Assembly: GCF_024105665.1 (NCBI RefSeq)
Contig: NZ_JAAAMK010000003.1
Span: 186,001-250,000 of the forward strand
Length of the DNA stretch: 64,000 nucleotides
Reading direction: 5' to 3'
From: Aliihoeflea aestuarii
Lineage (GTDB): Bacteria > Pseudomonadota > Alphaproteobacteria > Rhizobiales > Rhizobiaceae
The notes beneath the pieces are model-generated. The model was given only the letters and a program-made list of their open reading frames with translations. It was not told where the DNA came from and made no database searches. Both the position numbers and the translations under genes were made by a program. Shown one piece after another: positions 54,843 to 63,507 of this stretch (its first letter is position 1; each line of letters opens with the position of its first letter).

Positions 54843-55955
54843 TGTCCCCTATGCCAAAGAAGCGACTGCCATTTATCCAGCGAGAAACGAGTCGTCACGG
54901 TCGCGTCGTTTGGTATTTCCGCCGACCGGGCGGTCCTCGCATTCGTCTTCCTGAGACATACGACACGCCGGCCTTCTGGCATGCATACAATGCTGCTCTG
55001 GCAGGCGAGGTCGAGGATAAGCGGGCCGCACTGCCCCAGCATCGGCACGGCTCCCTGTCATGGCTGATCCGACAATACAAGCAGAGCCAGGCATTTTGCG
55101 AGCTTGCTGACAATACACGCAAGACCCGCGACGCGATCCTGCGCCAGATCGACCAGTCCGGCGGCGCCCTGACGGCAGCAAACATAACGGCAAAGCACAT
55201 TCGGGAAGGACTGGAGAAGCGCGCGGGAGAGCCGGGAGGCCAACGGAATTTCCTACAGACCATGCGTGGCCATTTTCCAATGGGCCGTGCCTGATCACGT
55301 CGATACTGATCCGACTGCGGGCTTTCGCGTGAAGATGCCGAAGACGGCCGGGCACCTGACGTGGACTGTCGAGATGATCGAGCGTTACCACGAGCGCCAT
55401 CCGCTCGGGACGAAAGCGCGTCTGGCGATGGACCTCGCGCTCTATACCGGCCTACGCCGATCGGACATCTGCCGAATCGGGCCGCAGCACATTTCGAATG
55501 GTGTCATGACCATTCGAGCCAAGAAGGGCGGGGAGATAGTCGAAATAGTCTTGCCGGTGCTCGAGCCGTTGCGACAGAGCATCGCCGCGTCGAAGGTCGG
55601 CAATCTGGCATTTGTCGTCACCGAGTATGGCAAGCCTTTCACTGTAGCAGGCTTTGGCAACTGGTTCGCCGATCGGTGCAACGAGGCAAAGGTTGACGGA
55701 CGAGCGCATGGCCTGCGCAAAGCTGCTGCCACCTTCGCGGCAGACAACGGCGCGACAACGCACGAACTGAACGCAATCTTCGGCTGGTCAGGACTTCAGC
55801 AGGCAGAGCTTTACACGCGCGCCGCGAACCGTCGAAAGGCGGCGCTGGCGAAGACGCATCTCATGATGCCGGATCATATGCGGAACACAAATACCCGCAC
55901 CCACGATGACGGTACGGGTAACAGCGCAGAAAGCGCCAAGAAATCAACTGCTTGA
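54842..55955 (+). pseudogene. int: Tyrosine-type phage integrase, frameshifted
   Basis: The first part (54842-55294) holds the arm-binding and core-binding domains, up to RNFLQTMRGHF. The second (from 55266 in the next frame) continues AIFQWAV, then the catalytic domain with GLRRSD (Arg), HGLRKAAAT (His and Arg) and the tyrosine in QQAELYTRAANRR. One extra base near 55264-55270 breaks the gene. Apart from that all key residues are present. It lies 9 bp from the attR repeat, as integrases usually do. Confidence 0.85.
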
Positions 55956-55963
55956 AAATTGGA

Positions 55964-55978
55964 TGGTACTCCCAAGGG
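55964..55978. other. Candidate right attachment site (attR)
   Basis: Exact second copy of TGGTACTCCCAAGGG, 9 bp after the integrase stop. DNA beyond it is not ordinary chromosome but further phage genes, so it may be an internal junction of tandem elements. Confidence 0.6.
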
Positions 55979-56106
55979 GAGTGAGTGAGTCAAGCAATTC
56001 CAGCGGCTTACCTCGTCCAACCACCACTTATCCGCAAACTGAAAACATTAGGGAAATTCTGGCGTTGTCCAGCCTCCCTATCGGTGGCTCGACAGGTCTT
56101 TGCCAT

Positions 56107-56253
56107 GTGAGCACGGATGCGATCTCAACTGCTGCCGAGTGGTATCGCGCAAACCGCGATCAATGCGAACGACCGATCATTCCCGCCATCAGGCGGCGGT
56201 TTGGCCTGACGCCACACGAAGCAGTCTGCGCGCTTCGTGAGGCCGCTGGCTGA
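56107..56253 (+). CDS. Small hypothetical phage protein
   Basis: A 48-aa protein with GTG start at 56107. It has STDAISTAAEWYRANRDQCE then a helix-turn-like RRRFGLTPHEAVCALREA. I know short proteins of this kind next to replication genes of rhizobial phages. The stop overlaps the next start (TGATG), supporting coupled translation. The upstream frame extension to 55906 reaches into the integrase end and is not part of the gene. Confidence 0.6.
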   Translation: MSTDAISTAAEWYRANRDQCERPIIPAIRRRFGLTPHEAVCALREAAG

Positions 56254-56951
56254 TGTCACGCTTGCCAGAGAGCAGTGTCCTGATCGCGCTGAAAGCGATC
56301 GGGCTAGCGCCTGGCTTTACGGGCGACACGCGGCGCGTTGCCGCCGCCATCCTCGATCATTTCAATCACAAGACCGGCCGCTGCGATCCGAGCAATGAAC
56401 GTCTTGCAAAGCTCCTCGGAATATCCGTCCGGATGGTGCGCAAGGCGACGAAAGAGCTTTGCGAAGGCATGACGCCGCTATTCGAGAAAATCAGCCACGG
56501 CGGTCACTCTCATTGCGCGAGCTACACCCCGCTTTGGGCGACCTTCGCAAGCATCGTCGCGGAGTGGAATTCGGCGATGAAAGGTTCACCCGTTGAAGCG
56601 GCAAACAGGAACAACCGTTCCTGTTCAACAGGAACAGATGTGCCGGTTGAACAGGAACAGATGTGCCTACAAACCAGTCTTAGGAACCAGTTGAAAGAAC
56701 CTGAGCTGGTTGAGGGGCAGAGAACCAACCTTCATCGACCCCGTCAGGTTGATACTTCGAATGGGCTTATGACCGAGAGGCGCTTGCCGTCGAGACAGAA
56801 GGCAATGCTACTCCCGGTTGTGGGCGGGAGAAGCGCCGCAAAGGCGGATGCTGCGGAGGCGGCGCGCCATCGCAGGATCGCTGCCGAAATCAACAGTTTG
56901 CCGAAGCATGAACGCGAAGCCGCATGGCTGGCGCAGATGGGGGAAGGCTGA
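56253..56951 (+). CDS. Helix-turn-helix phage protein, possible replication initiator
   Basis: A 232-aa protein with an N-terminal winged-helix region (about residues 20-80, with HKTGRCDPSNERLAKLLGIS and VRMVRKATKEL). This resembles the DNA-binding parts of phage replication proteins such as those of the lambda O class. The middle is low-complexity, encoded by iteron-like repeats, and the end is basic and Ala-rich (ADAAEAARHRRIAAEINSLP). It overlaps its neighbours on both sides (TGATG). A transcription-regulator role is the alternative. Confidence 0.7.
   Translation: MSRLPESSVLIALKAIGLAPGFTGDTRRVAAAILDHFNHKTGRCDPSNERLAKLLGISVRMVRKATKELCEGMTPLFEKISHGGHSHCASYTPLWATFASIVAEWNSAMKGSPVEAANRNNRSCSTGTDVPVEQEQMCLQTSLRNQLKEPELVEGQRTNLHRPRQVDTSNGLMTERRLPSRQKAMLLPVVGGRSAAKADAAEAARHRRIAAEINSLPKHEREAAWLAQMGEG
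56617..56667. repeat. Iteron-like repeats inside the helix-turn-helix gene
   Basis: The 18-bp word AACAGGAACAGATGTGCC occurs at 56627-56644 and 56650-56667. A shorter AACAGGAACA copy is at 56604. GTTCCTGTT-C-AACAGGAAC (56617-56635) is a perfect palindrome. The copies start 23 bp apart. Confidence 0.6.
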
Positions 56952-57511
56952 TGCGGATCGGGAATTGTGCCGTTTGCGGTGAAAGCTTTGAGGCTGGCTC
57001 GCGTGGTCGGCAAGCGATGCACTGCTCGGCCGCTTGCAAGGCTGAATTGGTCCGCCGTCAGCGAAATGCCTGGCGCGCGGCTAATCCGTCGAAGATGGCA
57101 GCTCAGCGAGCGCGAGCGCGAGCAGGCCGTCCGTTGTTCGTGGAGGTTCCATGCCTGATCTGTGGTGGCCCAGTCATCCAGCCGCGCCGGGGCAGAGGAC
57201 GCCATGCCCGAACGTGCTCGGCCGCTTGCTGGCAGGAGCAGCACCGCCGGACGAACCAAAAGCACAAGGCCAAGCTGAAGGCGGGGGGCGGGTCGAAAGT
57301 CAGAGCCGACCCAACCGCTAGACCCGTCCCCCTCTCATTCGCAGATTTTTTTCCCGCTCAGGTGGATTTTCACCCGACCACAGCAGTCATGGCTGACGCT
57401 AGCGATGCCGAAACCCTTGAAACGCAAGGGGTTGAGGAAAGCGGGTTGGCTGAAAGCGCCGAATATTTCCCGATTTCTTTTATTTTTGAGCCAGAGGACC
57501 CGACGTCATGA
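56951..57511 (+). CDS. Zinc-finger-like phage protein
   Basis: A 186-aa protein with two similar Cys clusters: CAVCGESF through MHCSAACKAE (residues 6-33) and CLICGGP through RTCSAACWQ (about 76-101). Each would bind one zinc like a treble-clef or HNH-type knuckle. The rest is basic, then acidic. It may act on DNA; no nuclease residues (HNH) are evident. It starts in the TGATG overlap with the upstream gene and overlaps the next by 4 bp. Confidence 0.65.
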   Translation: MRIGNCAVCGESFEAGSRGRQAMHCSAACKAELVRRQRNAWRAANPSKMAAQRARARAGRPLFVEVPCLICGGPVIQPRRGRGRHARTCSAACWQEQHRRTNQKHKAKLKAGGGSKVRADPTARPVPLSFADFFPAQVDFHPTTAVMADASDAETLETQGVEESGLAESAEYFPISFIFEPEDPTS

Positions 57512-57789
57512 AGCCCCGAAAAGTTACCGCCGAAAGCGAGATGGAAGAGCGCCGCCGCGCGACATGCGATCTAATCCTGACGCGCGCTGCGCAGTTGATG
57601 GTCGACGAAGCAGAAGCCCCGGTCGGAATGGTCCTGGACCGATTGCTGACATACGCGGCGGCGCAGGCCTGCACGATCGACGGATCGCCGACGACCGCGA
57701 GGAACTTCCGCCTCCTCGCCGACCGGATCGAGGCGGGAATTTTCCACAGCCTCACAGGCGAAGATCGCGTCGCCGGATCGAGGCATTGA
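57508..57789 (+). CDS. Small helical phage protein
   Basis: A 93-aa soluble helical protein (EMEERRRATCDLILTRAAQL, then a second helix VLDRLLTYAAAQACT). It overlaps the preceding gene by ATGA and is followed at once by the head genes. No domain is recognised. In intact phages of this type terminase genes would be expected near here; the protein shows no terminase motif. Confidence 0.6.
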   Translation: MKPRKVTAESEMEERRRATCDLILTRAAQLMVDEAEAPVGMVLDRLLTYAAAQACTIDGSPTTARNFRLLADRIEAGIFHSLTGEDRVAGSRH

Positions 57790-57960
57790 CGGATGGCAAC
57801 GAACGGACGTAGATTCGTCGCTGGCTCGATCGAGAGCGCAACTGGCCAAGCCGGGGCGCATAGCGACGATCCACCTTCGAATGCACCGGCGACCAAACCG
57901 GGCGCGAAGCATCAAACGGGCGAACGCGCCCGCGCTTTGTCGTTTCTCGAAGGTGCTGCC

Positions 57961-58641
57961 ATGTCTCAAAGTTTGAAAATCAAGAATTCTGCGGAAATCC
58001 GGCTCGCGCCGGTTCTGGAGGTCCGTGCTCGTGATGCCGATGCTGGTGTAATCGAGGGCTACGCCAGCGTGTTCGGCGGTGCTCCTGACAGCTACGGCGA
58101 CATCATCGCGCCGGGTGCCTTTAAGCGGACATTGGCTGAGCACAAGCTCGAGAACTCGACCCCTGCAATGCTCTGGTGCCACAAAGGCGATGCGCCTGTC
58201 GGTCGCTGGCTGGAGCTGCGCGAAGACGCCACCGGATTGTTCGCTCGTGGCAAACTCAATCTCGAAACGCAGGTCGGCCGCGAAACGCATGCTCACGTCA
58301 AGGGCGGCGACGTTTCCGGCTTCTCAATCGGCTTCGTTCTTCCGGACGGAGCGCACACCCGCAATTCCGATGGCACGTGGACGATCACCGACCTCGATCT
58401 ATGGGAAATTTCGGTGACGCCGATCCCGGCAAATCGACGCGCACGCGTCAACGCCGTGAAATCCCTCGGCTCAAAATCCGAACTGATCGACATGCTCCGC
58501 GAAGGCGGGCTTCCGAAAGCGGCGGCGGCACGCGTTGCCGCTGGCGGTTGGCCAGCGCTTGCCGGTCAAGATCATCAAAAAGCAATCGACCTGGCTGAGC
58601 GCATTCGTCTCGCCACGGCAACCCTAAGGAATTTGAAATGA
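57961..58641 (+). CDS. HK97-family prohead protease
   Basis: A 226-aa protease that cleaves the capsid delta domain during head maturation. It shows EGYASVFGGAPDSYGDIIAPGAF, the catalytic His in MLWCHKGDAPVGRW and the catalytic Ser in GGDVSGFSIGF, then DLWEISVTPIPAN. ATG at 57961 has AAGGTG at good spacing. An in-frame ATG at 57793 would add 56 residues that match nothing I know, perhaps a deletion scar. It overlaps the capsid gene by 4 bp. Confidence 0.9.
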   Translation: MSQSLKIKNSAEIRLAPVLEVRARDADAGVIEGYASVFGGAPDSYGDIIAPGAFKRTLAEHKLENSTPAMLWCHKGDAPVGRWLELREDATGLFARGKLNLETQVGRETHAHVKGGDVSGFSIGFVLPDGAHTRNSDGTWTITDLDLWEISVTPIPANRRARVNAVKSLGSKSELIDMLREGGLPKAAAARVAAGGWPALAGQDHQKAIDLAERIRLATATLRNLK

Positions 58642-59822
58642 ACAAGCTTGCACTCGCACATCTTACGAGCTCGGGCCTTGCACTGCTTATGGCTGGTGCA
58701 CCCATGCATCGGAAAGAGGATCCTATCGAACTGCTCACGAAGTCGTTCGAGGATCATAACAAAACGATCGATGACCTCCTCGCGAAGCACTCGCAGAAGG
58801 CAGAAGAGATGCATGCGCGTCTGTTCGAGCTGGAGCAGAAGGGCGCGCGTCGCTCGTATGGAGGGTTCGGCGGTGGTTCGCCACTCACAGCCGGCGCGGA
58901 AGTAGCGCAGAAATCGAACGAACTCGCCAGTGTCTACGATGACAAGCGCGCGAAGGCTCGTATCGAGGTCAAAGCCATCACGTCTGGACCGTCGTCGGCC
59001 GGCGCGCTGGTATCGCCGGATCGCGAAAGCGGGATCCTTATGCTTCCGAAGCAGCGGCTCACGATCCGCGATTTGGTCGGCAAGGGACGCACGTCAAGCA
59101 ATTCGGTCGAGTACATGCGGCAGACTGGCTTTGCGAACAACGCAGCAACGGTTGCGGAAGGCGCATTGAAGCCGGAATCGGATATCACCTTCGATTTCAA
59201 AGACACGAAGGTGAAGACGATCGCGCACTGGGTCAAAGCCTCGCGCCAGATCCTCTCCGACGCACCGTTGATCCAGACGACGATCGATACTGAGCTGCGA
59301 TATGGTCTCGCGATCGCTGAGGAACGGCAGTTGCTTCTCGGCGATGGCGTCGGTCAGAACCTGTTAGGCCTCGTTCCGCAGGCGACCGCCTATGACGCTG
59401 CTCGCAATGTCACGGGGGACACTCGGTTCGATACGTTGCTGCATGCCATCGAGCAGGCCGAAGTAGCCCTTCTGCCTGCCAGCGGGATCATCCTCAACAC
59501 CTCCGACTGGTTTGCCATGCTCGGCATCAAAGACAGCGATGGTCGTTACATTTCGGGCGGTCCGCTTGCCAATGTGCCGGAGCGTGTCTGGCGTCTGCCG
59601 ATCGTGTGGACGAACGCAATGCCGTCCGGCAGCTTCATGGTCGGTGCATTCGAGACAGCAGCGACGATCTATGATCGTGAAGATGCGATTGTTGAGCTGG
59701 GCTACGAAAGCGACGACTTCATTCGCAACCTGCTGACCATCCTCGGCGAGCAGCGCCTTGCCTTCGCCGTGAAGCGTCCTGAGGCGCTGATCTACGGCTC
59801 GTTCCCAGCGCCGCAGGGTTAA
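58638..59822 (+). CDS. HK97-type major capsid protein
   Basis: A 394-aa capsid protein. The first 100 residues are a helical delta/scaffold domain (LLTKSFEDHNKTIDDLLAKH). The HK97 fold follows with PKQRLTIRDLVGKGRTSSNS, EGALKPESDITFDF, and the A-domain loop LLGDGVGQNLLGLV. It ends with the usual GEQRLAFAVKRPEALIYG. It is intact and coupled to the protease. A stem-loop (11-bp arms 59897-59907 and 59922-59932) follows, then tape measure directly, without the connector genes. Confidence 0.92.
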   Translation: MNKLALAHLTSSGLALLMAGAPMHRKEDPIELLTKSFEDHNKTIDDLLAKHSQKAEEMHARLFELEQKGARRSYGGFGGGSPLTAGAEVAQKSNELASVYDDKRAKARIEVKAITSGPSSAGALVSPDRESGILMLPKQRLTIRDLVGKGRTSSNSVEYMRQTGFANNAATVAEGALKPESDITFDFKDTKVKTIAHWVKASRQILSDAPLIQTTIDTELRYGLAIAEERQLLLGDGVGQNLLGLVPQATAYDAARNVTGDTRFDTLLHAIEQAEVALLPASGIILNTSDWFAMLGIKDSDGRYISGGPLANVPERVWRLPIVWTNAMPSGSFMVGAFETAATIYDREDAIVELGYESDDFIRNLLTILGEQRLAFAVKRPEALIYGSFPAPQG

Positions 59823-59960
59823 ATCGAACGCTGCGCGTGTGACCGCGTCCCTTCGCGGCATGATTGGGACGTTGCTTCAACCACACGACGCGCGACGGCG
59901 GCGGTCACTTCTCCCCGGCAATGACCGCCGCCACCTTCCCAATCACCAAGGATCTGCGAG

Positions 59961-61898
59961 ATGAGCGCTCAAAGCACGGTTCGCATAGTTCACATTCGAG
60001 GCACGCAAGAGGGTCTCGACAAACTGGAGCAGGATCTGCGGTCGGTTTCCGATGCGCAGGACAATCTTGCCAAGAGCAGCGAGACAGTCGCCCGCACCAC
60101 GGAAACGACGTCACGGCGTCAGCTTTCAGCGGCCGGCGCATATGACCGCCTGCGAAATCAGATCGATTCGCAGTTCCGCGCGCAAAGCCAGTTGGAGCGC
60201 GGTCAGCAGACGCTCGATCGCGCCTTTCAGCAGGGTCTCGCCACGCAGGCCGAATACAATCGCGCCATGGGGCAACTACGTGAGCGCTACCTCTCAGCGA
60301 CCGCCGCAAACGACAATTTCCGCGCCTCGAACGACAACACTGCCGCATCGGTGGATCAATCGACCGGGCTGATAGATCGCCTGAAAAGTTCGGTCTCGCA
60401 GCTCGTGCTGGCCTATCTGAGTTTTCAGGGCGTCAAGATGCTCGGCAACATGGCCGATCAATGGAGCGAGATACAGGCCCGCGTTGTCAACGCGACCGGA
60501 TCGTTCGAAGGTGGGCAGGCGGTTCTTGAACGCCTCGGTCAAATGGCGCGGCGTACCTATTCGGACCTCGACCGCACGGCCGAAAGCTGGCTGTCGAGTT
60601 CAACGTCTTTGACGGCGCTCGGCGTCTCGATCAGCGACCAGCTTGACCTGGTCGAAAGCTTCAACAATGCGCTGGTCATCAGCGCGACACGCGGGCAACG
60701 CGCCGAAAGCGTCCAGCGCGCTTGGTCCGACGCCATTTCGCTCGGCAAGATGAACCTCGACCAGTTCAACACGGTCATGACCGGCAGTGACCGGCTTGCG
60801 CAGGCACTTGCCGATTCGATGGGAGTGAACGTCCTCGAGCTGCGCAAGATGGCGTCTGATGGCAAGATCACGCGCGAGGTAATGCTTGGCCTTTCATCGC
60901 AGCTCGAAACACTGCGCGAAGAAGCCGACCGGATGCCCGCGACGATCGCGGACGGAATGACGCTCATTCGCAATTCGCTGCTGATGACAATCGGCATGAT
61001 GGATCAGGCGGGCGGCGCATCGGAAAGCTTCGCGGCCGGTCTCGTCATCATCGCCGACAACATGCAGCGGATCGTGACCTACGCAGCGACTGCCGCGACC
61101 GCCTACGGAACCTACTACGTTGGTGCGATGGTGGCAGCTCAGCTTGCCACGCATGGCCTCACAGGGGCGCTTGCGTTGCTTCGGACGGCGTTGATCCGGA
61201 TCGGTATCGGCGCGGCCGTCGTGCTGTTGGGTGAGCTGGTTCACCAGCTTATCGAAGCGCGTCGCGGTGCGGAGAGCTGGGGCGATGCCTTCGCGGACAT
61301 ATTTGATCGCTCCAAGTCCATTTTAAGCGCCTTCTCCTATTACTGGCAAAGCGCGGTGGCGCAGCTCGGCGCGGACTGGAACCGGATGCTCGCATCAATC
61401 GTCGAGGGCACCGAATGGGCGCTGTCAGGTGTTCTAGGCATGTTGGGCATCGCGACCGATAGCCTCGGTGAACGCGCGCGCGAACTGCGTCAGGAAGCCG
61501 AGACGGCTACCGCTTTGTCAGCCGCTTTGCAGGGCAAGGGTGACGCTGCCTGGGACTATGCGTTTCGCAGCCGAGAAAGCCCGACAGTCCTGCCGGCGAT
61601 CACCACGACCGCTACGCTGCCATCCGCGATCGATGAAAAAGGGTTGGCGAAGGCCGCGCACGAAGCGAAGAAGCTGGAAGAAGCGTACGACCGTCTGACG
61701 TCGAAGGGCTACGATTTCATCCGGGCGCAGGAGCTGGAAGCGCAGTTGATCGGCCTGACCACCCTTGAGGCGAACAGCCTGCGATACGCGCAGGACTGCC
61801 TCGGCGATGCCAAGAAAGGCGATATCAAGCTCTCGGCAGGACAGAGAAGCGCAATTCATAAACTGGCTGCGGCCCATGAACAGGAGAATGATCTATGA
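59961..61898 (+). CDS. Phage tail tape measure protein, shortened
   Basis: A 645-aa protein with an N-terminal coiled coil (about residues 10-110) and the TMP domain around residues 140-330 (QWSEIQARVVNATGSFEGGQ, QFNTVMTGSDRLAQALADSM). Hydrophobic stretches follow (about 375-430). Tape measure sets tail length and reaches the host membrane. The protein stops soon after a second coiled region (AYDRLTSKGYDFIRAQELEA), where family members usually run on, and the stop overlaps the next gene. A 3' truncation is likely. Confidence 0.82.
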   Translation: MSAQSTVRIVHIRGTQEGLDKLEQDLRSVSDAQDNLAKSSETVARTTETTSRRQLSAAGAYDRLRNQIDSQFRAQSQLERGQQTLDRAFQQGLATQAEYNRAMGQLRERYLSATAANDNFRASNDNTAASVDQSTGLIDRLKSSVSQLVLAYLSFQGVKMLGNMADQWSEIQARVVNATGSFEGGQAVLERLGQMARRTYSDLDRTAESWLSSSTSLTALGVSISDQLDLVESFNNALVISATRGQRAESVQRAWSDAISLGKMNLDQFNTVMTGSDRLAQALADSMGVNVLELRKMASDGKITREVMLGLSSQLETLREEADRMPATIADGMTLIRNSLLMTIGMMDQAGGASESFAAGLVIIADNMQRIVTYAATAATAYGTYYVGAMVAAQLATHGLTGALALLRTALIRIGIGAAVVLLGELVHQLIEARRGAESWGDAFADIFDRSKSILSAFSYYWQSAVAQLGADWNRMLASIVEGTEWALSGVLGMLGIATDSLGERARELRQEAETATALSAALQGKGDAAWDYAFRSRESPTVLPAITTTATLPSAIDEKGLAKAAHEAKKLEEAYDRLTSKGYDFIRAQELEAQLIGLTTLEANSLRYAQDCLGDAKKGDIKLSAGQRSAIHKLAAAHEQENDL

Positions 61899-62689
61899 GC
61901 GCCATCGTCGCCTATGAGGCTCCGAAAGCGTCGTTCGTCTTCACGGATGGTGCCGTCTACGATGTTGACGGCCGGCTGACACGCATGAACCGGAAGGTCA
62001 CCGTTTCAAACAAGGTGCCTCTCGCGATCGCGTCGCGCGGTAACGCGGGCTTGGGCCAGATCCTCGTTGAAGGGCTGCTCGAACGCATCGAGGCCGATGG
62101 CTTCGACAAAGCCATGTCGATGTTCGAAGCCGAGCTGCCGGAGCTGATGGCGAGCGTCGACGACGCGGGAACGCTATTCCACACGCAAGTTTTCATCGCA
62201 GGACTGTCGGAAACGCACGGCATTCGAAACGTGTTTTTCCAGATCCCCGGCAGTGACCGTTGGCCAAGCGACAAGATTCATCACCAGCCGGATTTCTTCA
62301 CTGGCTTGAACTGCGACGAGGGGCTGACGCTGGATGACATGGGTGTCCGGCCGGTTCGCGATGGTGATGTGTTCCACGAATGGATTCGGGATGCTGGCCT
62401 TTCTATGATGCAGTTCGCCCGGAAGAACCCGAAGCCGTCGCCATACTTCGAAGGGCTGTTCAGTTCGACGGGCGGGCATGTGGACATGACGACGGTGACG
62501 GCGCAGGGCGTCAAGGTCGATACCATCCATCGATGGGATGACACGGTTGGCGAGCTGATCGATCCGACGAAAGATCGACCAATCGCGAAGGTCATCCCGA
62601 TCATGCCGCCGGCCATTGCCGGTATGAGCCGGCAGCAGCGCCGCGCAATGAAGGCAGCGTCGCGTCAAAACCGGAAGCGCGTCGCATGA
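61895..62689 (+). CDS. Unknown phage protein with Ntn-hydrolase-like look
   Basis: A 264-aa soluble protein. The front (AIVAYEAPKASFVFTDGAVYDVDGRL) alternates strands and reminds of proteasome/Ntn-fold proteins that begin with a strand pair and a TDG turn. But no N-terminal nucleophile is exposed after Met-Ser. The end is basic (SRQQRRAMKAASRQNRKR). I do not recognise the family. It overlaps tape measure and the next gene by 4 bp each. Its place fits a tail or host-takeover gene. Confidence 0.6.
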   Translation: MSAIVAYEAPKASFVFTDGAVYDVDGRLTRMNRKVTVSNKVPLAIASRGNAGLGQILVEGLLERIEADGFDKAMSMFEAELPELMASVDDAGTLFHTQVFIAGLSETHGIRNVFFQIPGSDRWPSDKIHHQPDFFTGLNCDEGLTLDDMGVRPVRDGDVFHEWIRDAGLSMMQFARKNPKPSPYFEGLFSSTGGHVDMTTVTAQGVKVDTIHRWDDTVGELIDPTKDRPIAKVIPIMPPAIAGMSRQQRRAMKAASRQNRKRVA

Positions 62690-62970
62690 TCGAAACAGAT
62701 CTCGAATGGGGCGAAGCCAAGAACCGGGACGAGTTCATCCAGATCGGGTCCGCATGCGGCTATTCGCTGGCGAAACAGATGCGCGCCCGTTGCCCCGCGG
62801 GCATGTCCGTGGCGATCGGGACGTTCCTCGGTGAGGCGACGGCGTCACTTTCTGATGCCCGCGCCGAAATGCTGTCGCGGGGTGTGACAGCTTCTGACGC
62901 CGATGCCTGGCAGGATGCTGCCATGGACGTCGTCAACCGTGCCGCAAAGTTCTGGATGGCTTTAGCGTAG
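62686..62970 (+). CDS. Small phage protein of unknown function
   Basis: A 94-aa helical protein with two cysteines (GSACGYSLAKQMRARCPAG) and an Ala-rich second half. It is coupled by ATGA to the 264-aa gene. It may be a partner of that protein. Its 3' end overlaps the convergent gene by 9 bp. No family is recognised. Confidence 0.58.
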   Translation: MIETDLEWGEAKNRDEFIQIGSACGYSLAKQMRARCPAGMSVAIGTFLGEATASLSDARAEMLSRGVTASDADAWQDAAMDVVNRAAKFWMALA

Positions 62971-63372
62971 GCCGAACGGCGCAGGAGTAGTGTCCCGGAT
63001 CAGCTGGGCTCGACGTTCCGTCGACCTGCGTTTGACTTCCTCGCCCTTGGTCGTATCCCCATCGGGGAGTCGAACAGGTACGCTGAACGTGAGGCGATTA
63101 GCGCCGGTATGCTTGCGATCGGCAGCTGCCTCTGCTCCGAATCCAAAAACTTTCAACCCCGCGCCGGCCGCTCCGGATACCTCGGCGGTGACAGCCACGT
63201 CGAAATCGATACGCGTAAAAACACCGTGAGTGCCAGCGTTGAAGAGATTGCCACCTGTCGCAGCCGATAGCGAATTTGCGTTGACCAGATCGCCTTGATC
63301 AGCGGATTGGGCTTCAACGATGCCCGCAATTATCTCGCGAATGCTTTGAGAAACGAAATCTTTGAGCTCCAT
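62962..63372 (-). CDS. Conserved protein of unknown function (trypco2-like start, VPVRLP end)
   Basis: A 136-aa soluble protein. The pattern is an N-terminal helix MELKDFVSQSIREIIAGIVE, a middle strand FDVAVTAEVS, and NRLTFSVPVRLPD near residue 108, then a basic tail. I recall many bacterial proteins with the same layout (helix, FDVAVT, VPVxLP), all of unknown function. ATG at 63372 has GGGAGG upstream. Its 225-bp upstream region holds three operator-like palindromes, so it is probably a regulated single gene. Confidence 0.65.
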   Translation of the reverse strand: MELKDFVSQSIREIIAGIVEAQSADQGDLVNANSLSAATGGNLFNAGTHGVFTRIDFDVAVTAEVSGAAGAGLKVFGFGAEAAADRKHTGANRLTFSVPVRLPDGDTTKGEEVKRRSTERRAQLIRDTTPAPFGLR

Positions 63373-63444
63373 CCCCGTGCCTCCCACAATTTATGCGGGG
63401 TATTTATTCAGCCCAGCACGTCCTTCGCAAGCCATCTCCGACGG

Positions 63445-63478
63445 CTGACTTCCGATAAGGAAGGTTATCGGAAGTCAG
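63445..63478. other. Stem-loop upstream of the 136-aa gene
   Basis: Perfect 13-bp arms (63445-63457 and 63466-63478) around an 8-nt loop, with no T-run. It lies between the 136-aa gene start and the three palindromes, so it would be in the 5' untranslated RNA or at an operator. Confidence 0.55.
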
Positions 63479-63507
63479 GATATAGGGATGGCATATGGAT
63501 GCCAGCT

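Larger units (their letters stand above)
42862..55978. mobile_element. Prophage remnant with surface-glycan genes
   Basis: A 13.1-kb block between two copies of a 15-bp word. It holds an integrase at one end, and tail tip, tail spike, glycosyltransferases, gtr genes, amidase, holin and small membrane genes, mostly read leftward like a phage late operon. Head, terminase and repressor genes are missing. Several genes are truncated or frameshifted. The centre (45.8-52.4 kb) is visibly less GC-rich than the host DNA. Confidence 0.65.

Noticed and set aside
56951-57511. HNH endonuclease call for the zinc-finger protein
   Set aside because: The cysteine knuckles are present but no HNH or HxxN catalytic pattern is visible.
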